Below are positions 14,470-23,957 of a stretch of DNA of 64,000 bases, piece by piece. The stretch is from Paenibacillus lautus NBRC 15380 (lineage in GTDB: Bacteria > Bacillota > Bacilli > Paenibacillales > Paenibacillaceae). The stretch is taken from the NCBI RefSeq assembly GCF_004000945.1, contig NZ_BIMF01000025.1:16494-80493 (forward strand). The letters are read 5' to 3'. Both the position numbers and the translations under genes were made by a program. Position 1 is the first letter of the stretch, and each line of letters begins with the position of its first letter. The notes beneath the pieces were generated by a model that searched no databases, was not told where the DNA came from, and saw nothing but the letters and a program-made list of their open reading frames with translations.

Positions 14470-15732
14470 ATGTTCAAACAATGGAAGAAGGGGCTGGCGG
14501 CAGTAACCGGCACCTTGACGCTCGCGGTGGCACTGGTTGGACCGGGCGTTGCGCCGGCTTATGCCGATGAAATTACAGCCAAGGATACATATCATATTGT
14601 AGCGCTGGGGGATTCGCTGACCGTTGGGTATGAGCCGGGAATGGATCTGAACAGCAAGCCCTACGGTTTTGTTGACCGGCTGTATGAGCAAGGTTTGTTC
14701 CACGGCCGGACCGAGGTAACGAATCTGGGGATCGGCGGCCTGAAAACCGATGGGCTGAATAATTACGTCAAGGCCGTCTTGGATGAACGCTCGATTACGG
14801 CGGAGCAACTGCAGCCGGGGCTCAGCGGCATCGATCCGCGCACCAAACAGATTGGCGCTGACGCAGCGAAAGCCAAGCCGGTTATCGCCAATGCGGATCT
14901 GATTACCATTACCATCGGCGGCAATGACATGATGAGTCTGGTCAGTACCGTGGAAACATTAAGCGACGAACAGCTGAAAGCAAAGATGCAGGAACTGTTC
15001 AAGATCTATACCGATAATGTCTCATCCGTCATTACCAACTTGCAAGCCATCAATCCGGATGCCGCAATCGTGGTGGCGGACCAGTACAACCCGGTGCCCA
15101 AAGTCGCTGACGAGGTCGCATACGCTAAACTGCTTGCAGCATCCGGAGAGTTTACGAAGCTGGTGGAAGGCGTAGCTGACAGTTTTGCAGCTCAGGGCGT
15201 GGATATCAAGGTAGCCCATGTTGCGAAGAAATTCGTGGGCTCCGAGCTGACGATGACCCATATCCTGAAAGATGATATTCATCCGAACCAATATGGATAC
15301 GAGACGATGGCCAGCGTGTTCGCAGAGACGATCTGGGGCAGCTACAAGAATCCCGCTGTTCAAGAACAGGGGCAGCCGATGCGTATCATCGTGAAGGGGC
15401 AGGAGCTGAACACGCCGTATAAGCCGATCCTTCGCGATAACCTGAATTACGTAGCGATACAGGATATCGTAAATGCAGTGGGGGCGACGACCAAGTGGGA
15501 AAATAAAACGTCCAGTGCAACGATTACGTTCGGAGATCAGACGGTGGTGGTGAAGATCGGTGCCAAAACCGTTCAAGTTAACGGAACGGCTGTACCGATC
15601 GATACGCCGGCTTTCCTGCAAAAAGTAGGGAAAGAAGATAAAACCTACGTTCCGCTCGCCGTGATTGCATCCGGTCTAGGTTTTGATGTTCAATACAGCA
15701 CCAAATTGCGTACCGCATTCATTAACCTGTAA
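14470..15732 (+). CDS. Secreted SGNH/GDSL hydrolase with C-terminal copper amine oxidase-like domain
   Basis: The 420-aa protein starts with a signal peptide cleaved near 'PAYA-DE'. The SGNH esterase domain shows block I 'IVALGDSLTVGYE' (Ser49), 'TITIGGNDMM' (Asn block) and 'DDIHPNQYGYETM' (Asp268/His271). The last ~120 residues match the copper-amine-oxidase N-terminal-like domain seen in many Paenibacillus exported proteins ('IVKGQELNTPYKPIL', 'KTYVPLAVIASGLGF'), probably a binding or stalk module rather than an oxidase. It is likely an extracellular esterase on lipid or acetylated sugar substrates. AGGGAGTG precedes the ATG, and a terminator follows. Confidence 0.9.
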   Translation: MFKQWKKGLAAVTGTLTLAVALVGPGVAPAYADEITAKDTYHIVALGDSLTVGYEPGMDLNSKPYGFVDRLYEQGLFHGRTEVTNLGIGGLKTDGLNNYVKAVLDERSITAEQLQPGLSGIDPRTKQIGADAAKAKPVIANADLITITIGGNDMMSLVSTVETLSDEQLKAKMQELFKIYTDNVSSVITNLQAINPDAAIVVADQYNPVPKVADEVAYAKLLAASGEFTKLVEGVADSFAAQGVDIKVAHVAKKFVGSELTMTHILKDDIHPNQYGYETMASVFAETIWGSYKNPAVQEQGQPMRIIVKGQELNTPYKPILRDNLNYVAIQDIVNAVGATTKWENKTSSATITFGDQTVVVKIGAKTVQVNGTAVPIDTPAFLQKVGKEDKTYVPLAVIASGLGFDVQYSTKLRTAFINL

Positions 15733-15742
15733 TCCCATAAGC

Positions 15743-15781
15743 AAGCTGCACCGGCTGGAAGGAGCCGATGCAGCTTTTTTT
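15743..15781 (+). terminator. Intrinsic terminator after the SGNH hydrolase gene
   Basis: AAGCTGCA-CCGGCT pairs with AGCCG-A-TGCAGCTT, followed by a run of seven T residues. Confidence 0.9.
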
Positions 15782-15841
15782 GTGATTACCGGTTGCGGTG
15801 ATGGACTGCGAGAGAAATCCATTGGTTTTTCCCGCATATGA

Positions 15842-15883
15842 ACACCCCTATGTTGGCTCCGATAGGATCCACCATGGGGGTGT
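15842..15883 (+). repeat. Long imperfect inverted repeat upstream of system A kinase
   Basis: ACACCCCTATGTTGG can pair with CCACCATGGGGGTGT over about 15 bp with wobble pairs and a 12-base loop. No T-run follows, so it does not look like a terminator. It may be a leader structure. Confidence 0.45.
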
Positions 15884-15971
15884 ATTCAATTTGGATGGTA
15901 TGCAGCAAGCAGGAAAAAGCCGGTCCCGAGGCTAATAGTTGAATTTGTGACTTCCTGCCTCATCGTAAAAA

Positions 15972-15988
15972 TACGCATCATTTGCGTA
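15972..15988 (+). promoter_or_regulatory. Palindrome upstream of system A kinase
   Basis: TACGCA-TCATT-TGCGTA is a perfect 6-bp inverted repeat about 65 bases before the kinase start. It could bind a regulator such as the AraC-type protein of this system. I see no second copy nearby. Confidence 0.35.
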
Positions 15989-16053
15989 GAAATGACTACG
16001 CTGGTGCCACTGGATTGTTGCTATGCTTGAGAAAGCCGGAGGTGCAAGGACCG

Positions 16054-17886
16054 ATGAAGAACCGTTTTAAAAATCCGCTGGGACGCATGAATATCAAACA
16101 GCAGATGATTCTGCTGTTCCTGGTGCTGGTCATCCCGTTGTTTGCGCTAAATGCCTACGGGAATTCCATGGCCGGTCAAATCCTGAAGCGTCATGTGACC
16201 AATGCTTATATTGAACTGAACAAGCAGAACTTCAAGCTGATTAACCGTGATATTGAAACCGTTAACAAAGTAACCTCCACGGTCATCCAAAATTCGCAGA
16301 TCCAGCAGCTGGATCCCTTTGCCGAGGGCACCGTTCTGGAGCGCGTCAAAAACTACGAGCGGCTTGAAAAGATGCTGTTGTCCTTCTCCCAAGAGACGGA
16401 TGAACGCGAACCGGTCTATTACTCGCTCTATGTGTACGACCCGGACAACAGCTACTTCTTTGCTCCCTATTACCCTGACCGCAGAAAAGCGGGGGTGTAT
16501 TTTTTTTCCGACGAGAAGGAGAAGCCGGCATGGTTCGATGAAGCCGTGGCAATGAAAGGGAACGGGTATCTCAAGCGCATAGCGAATTTGTCACCGCCGG
16601 TACAAGGACGCCAGGACCAAGAGACCTTAAGCTATGTGCGGGCCGTTAACAATATTTATCGGGGCGGTACCATCGGCGTTTTGGTGGTAACCAATCTGGA
16701 CGCGCGGATCGGCGAATCGTTATCGACGGTATCGATACCAGATGGGGAACTGTATTTTACCGATTGGAACGACCATATCCTGACTTCGTCGGTACGAGGC
16801 ATGGCAGGAAGGCTTGAATTGCCGCCTGAAGCGGATCCGGGCCATTCCACCATCGGTGTCATGGACGTGATTACGTCGGATTTTATCTATGTCATCGATT
16901 ATAACTACGTGCTTCAGCAGAAGCTGGTCTACAAGGTGCCCGTCAAAACGCTGCTCGCCCAGCAAAGCGAGATGAAGCGCGTCATCCAGGTTATCTCCAT
17001 CGCTTACTTTGCCGTGGGGCTCATTATCGTTTTTTACTTCTGGCAGTCGCTGATGACGCCGCTCCAGAAGCTGGCGCATTTCGTGAGAAGGTACGAACCG
17101 GGGAACGTCGTGCCGGAAACCCCCTATCGGCGCAGAAAAGATGAAGTTAGCGTCCTCATCTCTACGATCTATGACATGGCCCGCCGATTGAATGATCTGA
17201 TCCACTACAAATACCGTATGGATCTAAAGCAGAAGGAAGCGCAGCTGCAGCTGCTTTATCAGCAGATTAACCCCCATTTGCTGTACAACACCCTGGAAAG
17301 CATTTATTGGAAGAGCACGATGGAAGGCAATACCGAGTCAGCCGAGATGATCAAGGATTTGTCCAAATTGATGAAGATCAGCCTCAGCCGGGGCCGGGAT
17401 CTTATCACGCTCGGGGAAGAGCTCGAGCATGCGGGGGCTTATATCAATCTCCAGCTGAACCGTTACGACTATCAGTTTACCGTCCGCTGGGAAGTGCCCG
17501 AGTCCTTGCTGGTGAACCATGTGCCGAAGATTACGCTGCAGCCGCTGCTGGAGAACGCGATTATTCATGGCATTAAAAATATGGGCGAGGATGGAATCAT
17601 TCGGATTTCAGGACATCTGGAGGATGGACACTGCCTACTCGTCATTGAAGATAACGGCTTCCGCCCCGTAAACTACGAGTCCATCCACAGGCTGCTCCAT
17701 AGTGAAGCGCCGGACCCTTCGCTGGGCTACGGCATCCGGAATATCCAGGAGCGGATCCGGCTGCATTTTGGAAGCCGCTATGGGCTGGAATATGAACGGA
17801 GAGAAGAAGGGGGAACCCGTGTGACCATTACGATCCCCCGAACAGAAGTTGCAACCATTACCGCAACCGGACAGGAGGTTTCCTGA
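16054..17886 (+). CDS. System A sensor histidine kinase (YesM family)
   Basis: The 610-aa kinase has a transmembrane helix at about 14-34, an extracellular sensing domain to about 308, a second helix at about 310-331, a HAMP-like linker, the His_kinase block with phospho-acceptor H408 in 'QQINPHLLYNTLES', and an ATPase domain ('LQPLLENAIIHGI', 'IEDNGF', 'LGYGIRNIQERI'). The start at 16054 follows GGAGG and AAGGA motifs; an in-frame ATG at 15982 is less likely. Its stop overlaps the response regulator start (TGATG), so they are coupled. Neighbouring permease and binding-protein genes point to a sugar as the signal. Confidence 0.93.
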   Translation: MKNRFKNPLGRMNIKQQMILLFLVLVIPLFALNAYGNSMAGQILKRHVTNAYIELNKQNFKLINRDIETVNKVTSTVIQNSQIQQLDPFAEGTVLERVKNYERLEKMLLSFSQETDEREPVYYSLYVYDPDNSYFFAPYYPDRRKAGVYFFSDEKEKPAWFDEAVAMKGNGYLKRIANLSPPVQGRQDQETLSYVRAVNNIYRGGTIGVLVVTNLDARIGESLSTVSIPDGELYFTDWNDHILTSSVRGMAGRLELPPEADPGHSTIGVMDVITSDFIYVIDYNYVLQQKLVYKVPVKTLLAQQSEMKRVIQVISIAYFAVGLIIVFYFWQSLMTPLQKLAHFVRRYEPGNVVPETPYRRRKDEVSVLISTIYDMARRLNDLIHYKYRMDLKQKEAQLQLLYQQINPHLLYNTLESIYWKSTMEGNTESAEMIKDLSKLMKISLSRGRDLITLGEELEHAGAYINLQLNRYDYQFTVRWEVPESLLVNHVPKITLQPLLENAIIHGIKNMGEDGIIRISGHLEDGHCLLVIEDNGFRPVNYESIHRLLHSEAPDPSLGYGIRNIQERIRLHFGSRYGLEYERREEGGTRVTITIPRTEVATITATGQEVS

Positions 17887-19205
17887 TGTATAACGTTTTG
17901 GTGGTAGATGACGAACCTTTGATCTGCAAGGGCTTAGCCGGGCTGTTAACGTCCTCGGGCCTAGCCATCGATGGGATTACTACGGCCTACAGCGGGCAGG
18001 AAGCGCTGGATTACATACGGATGGGGGATATCGATCTGCTGGTTACCGATATCCAGATGGGCGAGATGAACGGCATTGAGCTGATGCAGCAGGCAAAGAT
18101 CGTGAAGCCGTGGGTTCAGACGATCATTATTTCAGCCCATGAAACATTTCAATATGCGCAGCGGGCGCTCCAGCTCGGAGCCAAGGATTATTTGATCAAA
18201 CCGCTGAACAGCGAGCAGTTTCTGGATTCGGTCCGCAGCGTATTGCTCAAGATGGAACGACCGGCACCTCAGGTGGAGCATTTTCTCATGGCCGATAACG
18301 AGCATTTTCGGATGGAGGAGCCTCCGTCCGAACGAATAGAGCGGCTGAACCAGCGGCTCTCCACGGAGCTGGTTCAGCCGGAACAGGCCGGACTAGACGA
18401 GTCGGAGCTGGGCTTGATCGGTCCTTATTTTGCGGTGATCAAGATGAAGCTTGGCCTAACGAAAGACAGCGGGGCTTCTTTTTCCAGGCAAGATCTAAAC
18501 CTGATACAATATGCTGCGCTGAATATTGCCAAGGAGCTGCTGGAGCAGGAGCCGCACACCTTCGTATTCTATTCGCCGGAGCGGGACATCAACATCATCC
18601 TCCAATGGGGCGAGCAGGAGATGGAGGAGAATGCGAGCGGCAAGATCCACCATCTGGAGATGATTGGCCGGAGCCTGCACCACCATGTGGAGCTGTATCT
18701 GAAACGAAGCTGTACCGTAGGGATCAGCCAAATATTGAGGGGGCCGGAATTTTTGAGCGTGCTTAGCCGTCAGGCGGACAAAGCAATGCTGTGGAGCGAG
18801 CAGCTGCATGATTTCCACGTGTTTTATTATGGGGATTTCAATTGGCATAACTATGCCCAGGAGACGTCGCAGGAGGTGCTCTCGAGCCAGAGCAACCGGA
18901 TCGTGGAGAATACGAGGCAATATATCGAGGAGCATTACCGCCAGAAGGGATTGACGATTCACGAGGTAGCCAAGAACAATCATGTAAGCCCGAACTATTT
19001 GAGTTATCTGTTCAAAAAATATACCGGCAGCAGCCTGTGGGAGTATGTCGTGAAGCTGCGGATGGAGGAGAGCAGGTCTCTGATCCTGAGCACGGATCTC
19101 CGCCGATACGAAATCGCGGAGCGAGTCGGCTATGAGTCCCCGGAGCATTTCAGCAAAATCTTCAAAAAATACTACGGCGTCAGCCCAAGCGAGCTAAAGA
19201 AGTAA
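17886..19205 (+). CDS. System A response regulator, AraC type (YesN family)
   Basis: The 439-aa protein has a receiver domain ('VLVVDDEPL', phospho-acceptor D55 in 'LLVTDIQMGEMNG', Lys in 'DYLIKPL'), a middle region of ~220 residues, and a C-terminal AraC double helix-turn-helix ('TIHEVAKNNHVSPNYLSYLF', 'EIAERVGYESPEHFSKIFKKY'). It should activate the transporter genes that start 96 bases downstream when phosphorylated by the kinase in front of it. Confidence 0.94.
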   Translation: MYNVLVVDDEPLICKGLAGLLTSSGLAIDGITTAYSGQEALDYIRMGDIDLLVTDIQMGEMNGIELMQQAKIVKPWVQTIIISAHETFQYAQRALQLGAKDYLIKPLNSEQFLDSVRSVLLKMERPAPQVEHFLMADNEHFRMEEPPSERIERLNQRLSTELVQPEQAGLDESELGLIGPYFAVIKMKLGLTKDSGASFSRQDLNLIQYAALNIAKELLEQEPHTFVFYSPERDINIILQWGEQEMEENASGKIHHLEMIGRSLHHHVELYLKRSCTVGISQILRGPEFLSVLSRQADKAMLWSEQLHDFHVFYYGDFNWHNYAQETSQEVLSSQSNRIVENTRQYIEEHYRQKGLTIHEVAKNNHVSPNYLSYLFKKYTGSSLWEYVVKLRMEESRSLILSTDLRRYEIAERVGYESPEHFSKIFKKYYGVSPSELKK

Positions 19206-19301
19206 GAACGGTTATACTTCACATAGTTTTAGACATGTTGTAAGACTCCCTGCCTTTTTACAATTAAAGCTGGACATTTAATAAAGGAATGAGGGAGTCA
19301 G

Positions 19302-20237
19302 ATGGAAGAAACGGCCATGCTGCAAGGCCAGGCTCGGATCGAGCCCGGTCATCGCACCCGAAAGGAACATAAGCGCAAGCCGCTGTGGAAGAAGTATTTA
19401 TGGGGGTATTTGTTCCTTGTTCCGGCGATTGCGATCTTTATCGTCTTTTTGTGGGTGCCGATCTTTAAAGGGATCTTTTACAGCTTTTTTCATATCGATT
19501 TCGTAAAAGGAAACACCTTCGTCGGGTTTGATAATTATGCCAACGTTCTGAGCAATCCCGACCTGCTGCTTTCCGTTCGAAATACATTGTATTTCATGCT
19601 GTTAACGCTGGTCATCGGCTTCTGGGTGCCCATCGCGGCCTCCATCGCCATCTCGGAGCTGAAGCTGTTCCAGGGCTTCGCCCGGATTGCGGCGTATCTC
19701 CCGTTTGTCGTACCCGGCGTCGTGCTCTACGGCATGTGGAGGTGGATGTATGACCCGGTAGGTCCGATCAACGCCCTGTTCGGCTTCTTCGGGGCAGAAC
19801 CGGTATCGTTTATTTCGGATAGCCGTTTCTCCATGGTGTCGCTTGTCGTGATGGAGACATGGCAGCAATTCGGCTCGGCGATGCTGATCTATCTGGCCGG
19901 CGTGCTCAGCATACCGAAGGATTGGTATGAAGCCGCCGAAATCGACGGTGCGGGTGTATGGGCCCGGATTAAATACATTACGCTCCCCTCGATGCGCAAT
20001 TTGATTATGCTTATGCTGATTCTGCAGCTAATCGGCACTTCGCAGGCGTATCAGTCGCAGCTTGCGATGCTGGATGGCGGACCGAACAAGGCCACGCTCA
20101 CCTATGCTCTTCTAACCGTAAAATACGCGTTTAACCAGCTGGATTACGGGGCAGGAACCGCCATGGGCATTTTGATGTTTCTGGTGCTGAGTTTGCTGGG
20201 CATCCTGCAATTCAAGATGAACAGGGAGGAGTACTAG
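19302..20237 (+). CDS. System A sugar ABC transporter permease 1 (MalF/UgpA type)
   Basis: The 311-aa protein has six predicted membrane helices and the EAA loop 'YEAAEIDGAGVWARIKYITLP' (first 20 residues shown in two parts elsewhere; key residues E-A-A-x3-G). It forms half of the import channel. GAGGGAG precedes the ATG. One base separates its stop from the next permease gene's start. No ATPase gene is present in the cluster; such CUT1 systems often share one MsmX-type ATPase encoded elsewhere. Confidence 0.93.
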   Translation: MEETAMLQGQARIEPGHRTRKEHKRKPLWKKYLWGYLFLVPAIAIFIVFLWVPIFKGIFYSFFHIDFVKGNTFVGFDNYANVLSNPDLLLSVRNTLYFMLLTLVIGFWVPIAASIAISELKLFQGFARIAAYLPFVVPGVVLYGMWRWMYDPVGPINALFGFFGAEPVSFISDSRFSMVSLVVMETWQQFGSAMLIYLAGVLSIPKDWYEAAEIDGAGVWARIKYITLPSMRNLIMLMLILQLIGTSQAYQSQLAMLDGGPNKATLTYALLTVKYAFNQLDYGAGTAMGILMFLVLSLLGILQFKMNREEY

Positions 20238-20238
20238 G

Positions 20239-21105
20239 ATGAAAGAGAGAGGCATACTGTCCGCTTCGGATTTGAGAAAACCGTGGAACAAGGCGGTATA
20301 CGGGTTTATGGTGCTGTGCATCGCGGTGATGGTCTTTACGATGCTGTACCCGATCGGCATGACGATGTTTAACGGGCTGAAAAGCAATCAGGAGATCAAC
20401 ACGTTTCCGCCGCGCTTTTTCCCGTCGGAATGGCATTGGGGTAACTTCCCGAAGGGGTGGGAATACATCGATCTGCCGATGTTTCTGAAGAATACGCTGC
20501 TTATTTTTGGCGGCAATCTGCTGGTGACGATTCTGGTACTGGGCTTGGCGGCATTCAGCATATCTCGGATCCGGGTTCCCTATCACCGGGCCATCTATTT
20601 CTTTATTCTCATGACCTTGTTTATTCCGGCGTCGAGTTACATGATTCCGAACTTCGTCAATTTGAAGGAGCTTGGGCTGCTGAATTCCTATTGGGCCTTC
20701 TGGCTGCCTGCCGGAGCGAACGCATACTTCTTCCTGCTGATCAAAAACTTCTTCGATGGCATTCATCCGGAGATCTTCGAGGCAGCGCGCATTGACGGCG
20801 CTTCGGAGTTGAGCAGCTTCCTGCGGATTGCCGTTCCGCTGTCCGTTCCGATATTCGCAACGCTGGCAATCTTTATTTTCTCCACGGCATGGAATGACTG
20901 GTTTTGGCCGTCGCTGGTCATGCAGACGCAGGACAAGTACACGCTGGCTACGGCCATCTACAAATATGTCATTAACGCAAGGAGCCTGGACAGCAGCATA
21001 AAATTTTCGATCCTGTTCATGGTGATGGTGCCGCCGATTTTCGTATTTCTGGTGTTCCAGAAATTCATTATGCGCAGCGTCAGTCTCTCGGCCGTTAAAG
21101 GCTAG
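20239..21105 (+). CDS. System A sugar ABC transporter permease 2 (MalG type)
   Basis: The 288-aa permease has six helices and the EAA loop 'IFEAARIDGASELSSFLRI'. The C-terminus 'SLSAVKG' is typical of MalG/YtcP-like carbohydrate permeases. GGAGGAG lies inside the end of the preceding gene, so translation is coupled. It pairs with the upstream permease to form the membrane channel. Confidence 0.93.
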   Translation: MKERGILSASDLRKPWNKAVYGFMVLCIAVMVFTMLYPIGMTMFNGLKSNQEINTFPPRFFPSEWHWGNFPKGWEYIDLPMFLKNTLLIFGGNLLVTILVLGLAAFSISRIRVPYHRAIYFFILMTLFIPASSYMIPNFVNLKELGLLNSYWAFWLPAGANAYFFLLIKNFFDGIHPEIFEAARIDGASELSSFLRIAVPLSVPIFATLAIFIFSTAWNDWFWPSLVMQTQDKYTLATAIYKYVINARSLDSSIKFSILFMVMVPPIFVFLVFQKFIMRSVSLSAVKG

Positions 21106-21235
21106 GGCAGCGTGTGCAGCATCGTAGCCCTGCACATGATCGTCATATGAATGCACATCGTCCTTTCCGGGTTTCGATTCTATGATGGAGATAAGAAAGG
21201 ACGCTATTATTTCAATAAGGAAAAGGGGAGTATCC

Positions 21236-22684
21236 ATGCGCAAGTTCTCAGCACTACTGATCTGCCTTATGCTGTTCAGCTCCTTGCTCGCCGCATGCGG
21301 CGGCGGCAAAGCAGCGCCGGAGGTCGGCAATAAAGACGGAGGGACCGCCAATTCGGGCGGAACGACTACAACGCAGACAGAGAAACCGAAAGAGGATATC
21401 GCGGATCAAAAGATAACGATTAAAATCCACTATCCGCTGCCGGATGACACAACGCTGCGTGAGCAGGAGGATGATAAAATCGCCCGTTTCCAGGCGAAAT
21501 ATCCGAACGTGACCATCGTGAAGGATGACTGGCAGTACAGCGTCAACGAAATTGGGGTCAAGATGGCTTCAAACGAAGCACCGACGTTTTATAACACTTG
21601 GGCTACGGAAGCACAGCTGCTCGTGGAGCGGGGCTGGGTGGCCGACATTACGGAGTTCTGGAACGACTGGGAGTACAAGGACGACATGAATCCCGTGCTG
21701 CAGGATCAATTCATCGTGGACGGCAAGGTGTACGGCGTTACGCAGAACGGATACATCACGTCAACGATCGTGAACAAGAAGCTCCTGGATGCGAAGGGTG
21801 TGCCCGTTCCGCCAATGGATTGGACATGGGACGACATGTACAACACAGCGAAGGGCGCCGCAGACCCGAAGGCCGGCATTTCCGGAATCGCGCCGATGGG
21901 TAAAGGCAATGAAGCGGGTTGGAACTGGACCAATTTCCTGTTTGAAGCTGGCGGGGACATTGAAGTGAACGAAGACGGTAAAGTGAAAGCGGTGTTTAAC
22001 TCGGAAGCCGGCGTGAAGGCACTGGACTTCTACAAGAAGCTGAGATGGGAAGCGAATGCCATTCCGCAGGACTGGGCCCTTGGTTGGGGCGATGCCGTCA
22101 GCTCGTTCCAGCAAGGACGTACGGCAATGGTCATTGCTGGCGCATTTGACGTGATCCAGCCGGCATTGAATGAGGGCGGCATGAAGCCTGAGGATGTGCT
22201 TGCGTATCCGATGCCTGCGATGGAGAAAGGCGGAGCGCATCACGGCATTTTAGGCGGCAATTACTTGGTCATCAACCCGAATGCCACGAAGGAAGAGCAG
22301 GAAATGGCATTCCGTTACATCACGTTTGATTATTTTACGGATGATGCGCTGAAATCGGTGGAAGATACGATTAATGCCCGTAAAGCCGAAGGCAAATACT
22401 TTGTACCGACGCCGCTGGAATATTTCAGCGATGATTCCGAGTATGCCGCGAAGGTGAAAGCCATCTACGATAAGTACGATAACGTCTACAAATATGATCC
22501 GCAGCTCTTCAGCCTGTTGGAAGGCAAGCCGGAAGCCCAATTCGGCACCCAGGATTATTATGCCGCGATGTCCAATGTCGTGCAGGAATCGTTCTCGAAG
22601 GAAGGCACGGATTCCAAGAAACAGCTGGACGATACGGCCAAGCTGGTTCAGGAGAACTTCTTCGATAAGATCGAGCAGAAGTAA
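21236..22684 (+). CDS. System A sugar-binding lipoprotein (family 1 extracellular solute-binding protein)
   Basis: The 482-aa protein has a lipoprotein signal ending 'LLAACGGG', a Gly/Thr-rich tether, and a two-lobed solute-binding fold ('IKIHYPLPDDTT', 'GKVYGVTQNGYITS', 'QQGRTAMVIAGAFD', 'ILGGNYLVINPNA'). The start at 21236 is preferred over an ATG at 21182 because AAAGGGGAG stands just before it and the signal peptide then begins at Met. It captures the sugar outside the membrane and hands it to the two permeases upstream. The sugar is unknown. Confidence 0.93.
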   Translation: MRKFSALLICLMLFSSLLAACGGGKAAPEVGNKDGGTANSGGTTTTQTEKPKEDIADQKITIKIHYPLPDDTTLREQEDDKIARFQAKYPNVTIVKDDWQYSVNEIGVKMASNEAPTFYNTWATEAQLLVERGWVADITEFWNDWEYKDDMNPVLQDQFIVDGKVYGVTQNGYITSTIVNKKLLDAKGVPVPPMDWTWDDMYNTAKGAADPKAGISGIAPMGKGNEAGWNWTNFLFEAGGDIEVNEDGKVKAVFNSEAGVKALDFYKKLRWEANAIPQDWALGWGDAVSSFQQGRTAMVIAGAFDVIQPALNEGGMKPEDVLAYPMPAMEKGGAHHGILGGNYLVINPNATKEEQEMAFRYITFDYFTDDALKSVEDTINARKAEGKYFVPTPLEYFSDDSEYAAKVKAIYDKYDNVYKYDPQLFSLLEGKPEAQFGTQDYYAAMSNVVQESFSKEGTDSKKQLDDTAKLVQENFFDKIEQK

Positions 22685-22686
22685 GG

Positions 22687-22822
22687 GTACTGCCCTCGGA
22701 TGGGATTGGGGAACATGGCAGCACAAAAGAGAGACGCCGGAGCGGCGTCTCTCTTTGCTTTTTCATATCCTTGGTTATAGTTGCTAAAGCCGGGCGAAAG
22801 GTCAGCCCTTCTCAAGCACGGC
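22687..22822. repeat. Intergenic repeat, copy 1, with bidirectional terminator hairpin
   Basis: The core AGAGAGACGCC-GGAGC-GGCGTCTCTCT (22727-22754 region) is a perfect hairpin with A-run and T-run flanks. Around it, 'CGGATGGGATT', 'AGCA..AAAA' and 'GGTCA.CCCT...AGCAC.GC' match the copy at 24620-24768 in the same orientation. It terminates the system A operon on the plus strand and the ECF operon on the minus strand. The stretch 22823-22880 ends with a small hairpin and seven T residues and has no gene. Confidence 0.7.
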
Positions 22823-22970
22823 CGCCTGATTCGTGTCCGGATCCCGAGACCGCCACAGGCGACTTTTTTTGTATTATCTTTCATTTTCACAGCGTTCCTG
22901 CGAAAAAAGAGCCATATTGGTATAATGATTGGCTATTATGACAGCCTTAAGCCAAGTAACATCACGCTGC

Positions 22971-23957
22971 TTACTTGGAATCCGCCTTTGGAATGATCGT
23001 CTTGGCGATGCGGATCAGCTCTTCGACAGCGATGTCGCCCGTGGTAGAGTTGAGCGAAAGCATGTAGTGATGTCCGGTGGTTGGTTCTTCATAGACCCAG
23101 TCCAGCTGTGCCAGCTGTGCCGAGTTTCCGCCGTTCCACGTTTTTTGCACCACATCCTGCCCGTTGATCTCGATTTTCCGGCTGGTCATGCCCGTGCTCT
23201 CATCCCAGTAGGAGGTCACGCTTCCGTGGTCCCCGTTATTCAGAATGGTAAGGGAGACTTTTTTGTTGCCGCTGGCATAATATAGCGTCGAAAGCCAGAA
23301 TTGATCGGTGAACTTCACCGGCATCAGGGCATAGTCCTTCCCGGAGGCTCTGGCTTTCTCAAGCAGCTTTTTGGCGATGTCGGCTTTTTCCTGCTCGGTC
23401 AGCGGGTTCGCGTCAGTCTCGCGCTCCATGTGCACGCTGGCGTTTTTGAACGTATATGTACCCGAACCGGACAGCTCCTTGGCCAGCGGTAAACCGGGTA
23501 CATTCACCATGCTTTGCAGCTTGGCGAAATCCTTGACGGCATGTGGAGTGGATTTGATGTCGATGGCATGCTTCGGATTATCCGGTACGACATAAATGAT
23601 GGCGGCTTCGCCCGGCTTGATCTGTTCGTCCCAGATGGTGTTCATCAGATGTATACGGTTCAGTTCCTCTTTTGAATAGCCCTTACGCGAAGGCGCCTCT
23701 ACGTTCGATTTCTCCTCATAGACTACCTCTCCCTTGCCGTTGGTTAAAGAGTGGTACTTTACTGCTGCGAAACCGGTCGATGCGGTAAGCAGCATGCCGG
23801 TAATTAAGAGAATGCTTACTTTGTTTTTCACGAAAAATCGCTCCCTTTTAAGATGTTTTTCCCGAATTTGGTTCATGACGCGTTCCTGAAGGGCCGTCCC
23901 GAGCGGCTCAACCCTTTGAAAGAGTGGTTTCAGGTCCTGGTCGTTGTCCATGCTCAT
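22971..23957 (-). CDS. Membrane protein encoded with an ECF sigma factor, putative anti-sigma factor
   Basis: The 328-aa protein has a short cytoplasmic N-terminus (~45 residues), one membrane helix ('VSILLITGMLLTASTGFAAV') and a ~260-residue outer domain with Tyr/Ser/Thr-rich strands. The start at 23957 is chosen because AGGGGGAAG lies 6 bases upstream. It overlaps the sigma-factor gene by 50 bases, which implies translational coupling. Single-span proteins in this position usually hold the sigma factor inactive until an envelope signal arrives. I see no zinc-binding HxxxCxxC anti-sigma motif, so the role is inferred from context. The outer domain is not recognised. Confidence 0.8.
   Translation of the reverse strand: MSMDNDQDLKPLFQRVEPLGTALQERVMNQIREKHLKRERFFVKNKVSILLITGMLLTASTGFAAVKYHSLTNGKGEVVYEEKSNVEAPSRKGYSKEELNRIHLMNTIWDEQIKPGEAAIIYVVPDNPKHAIDIKSTPHAVKDFAKLQSMVNVPGLPLAKELSGSGTYTFKNASVHMERETDANPLTEQEKADIAKKLLEKARASGKDYALMPVKFTDQFWLSTLYYASGNKKVSLTILNNGDHGSVTSYWDESTGMTSRKIEINGQDVVQKTWNGGNSAQLAQLDWVYEEPTTGHHYMLSLNSTTGDIAVEELIRIAKTIIPKADSK

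Noticed and set aside
20212..21351. A 379-codon open frame on the minus strand
   Set aside because: It is antisense to the second permease and the binding-protein gene start, and is full of His, Arg and Gln in a pattern typical of reverse reading of membrane protein codons.
22787..22880. GC-rich stretch ending in a short hairpin and T-run, considered as a tRNA or small RNA
   Set aside because: No cloverleaf, anticodon arm or conserved T-loop could be drawn. It may be the tail of the repeat plus a weak terminator.
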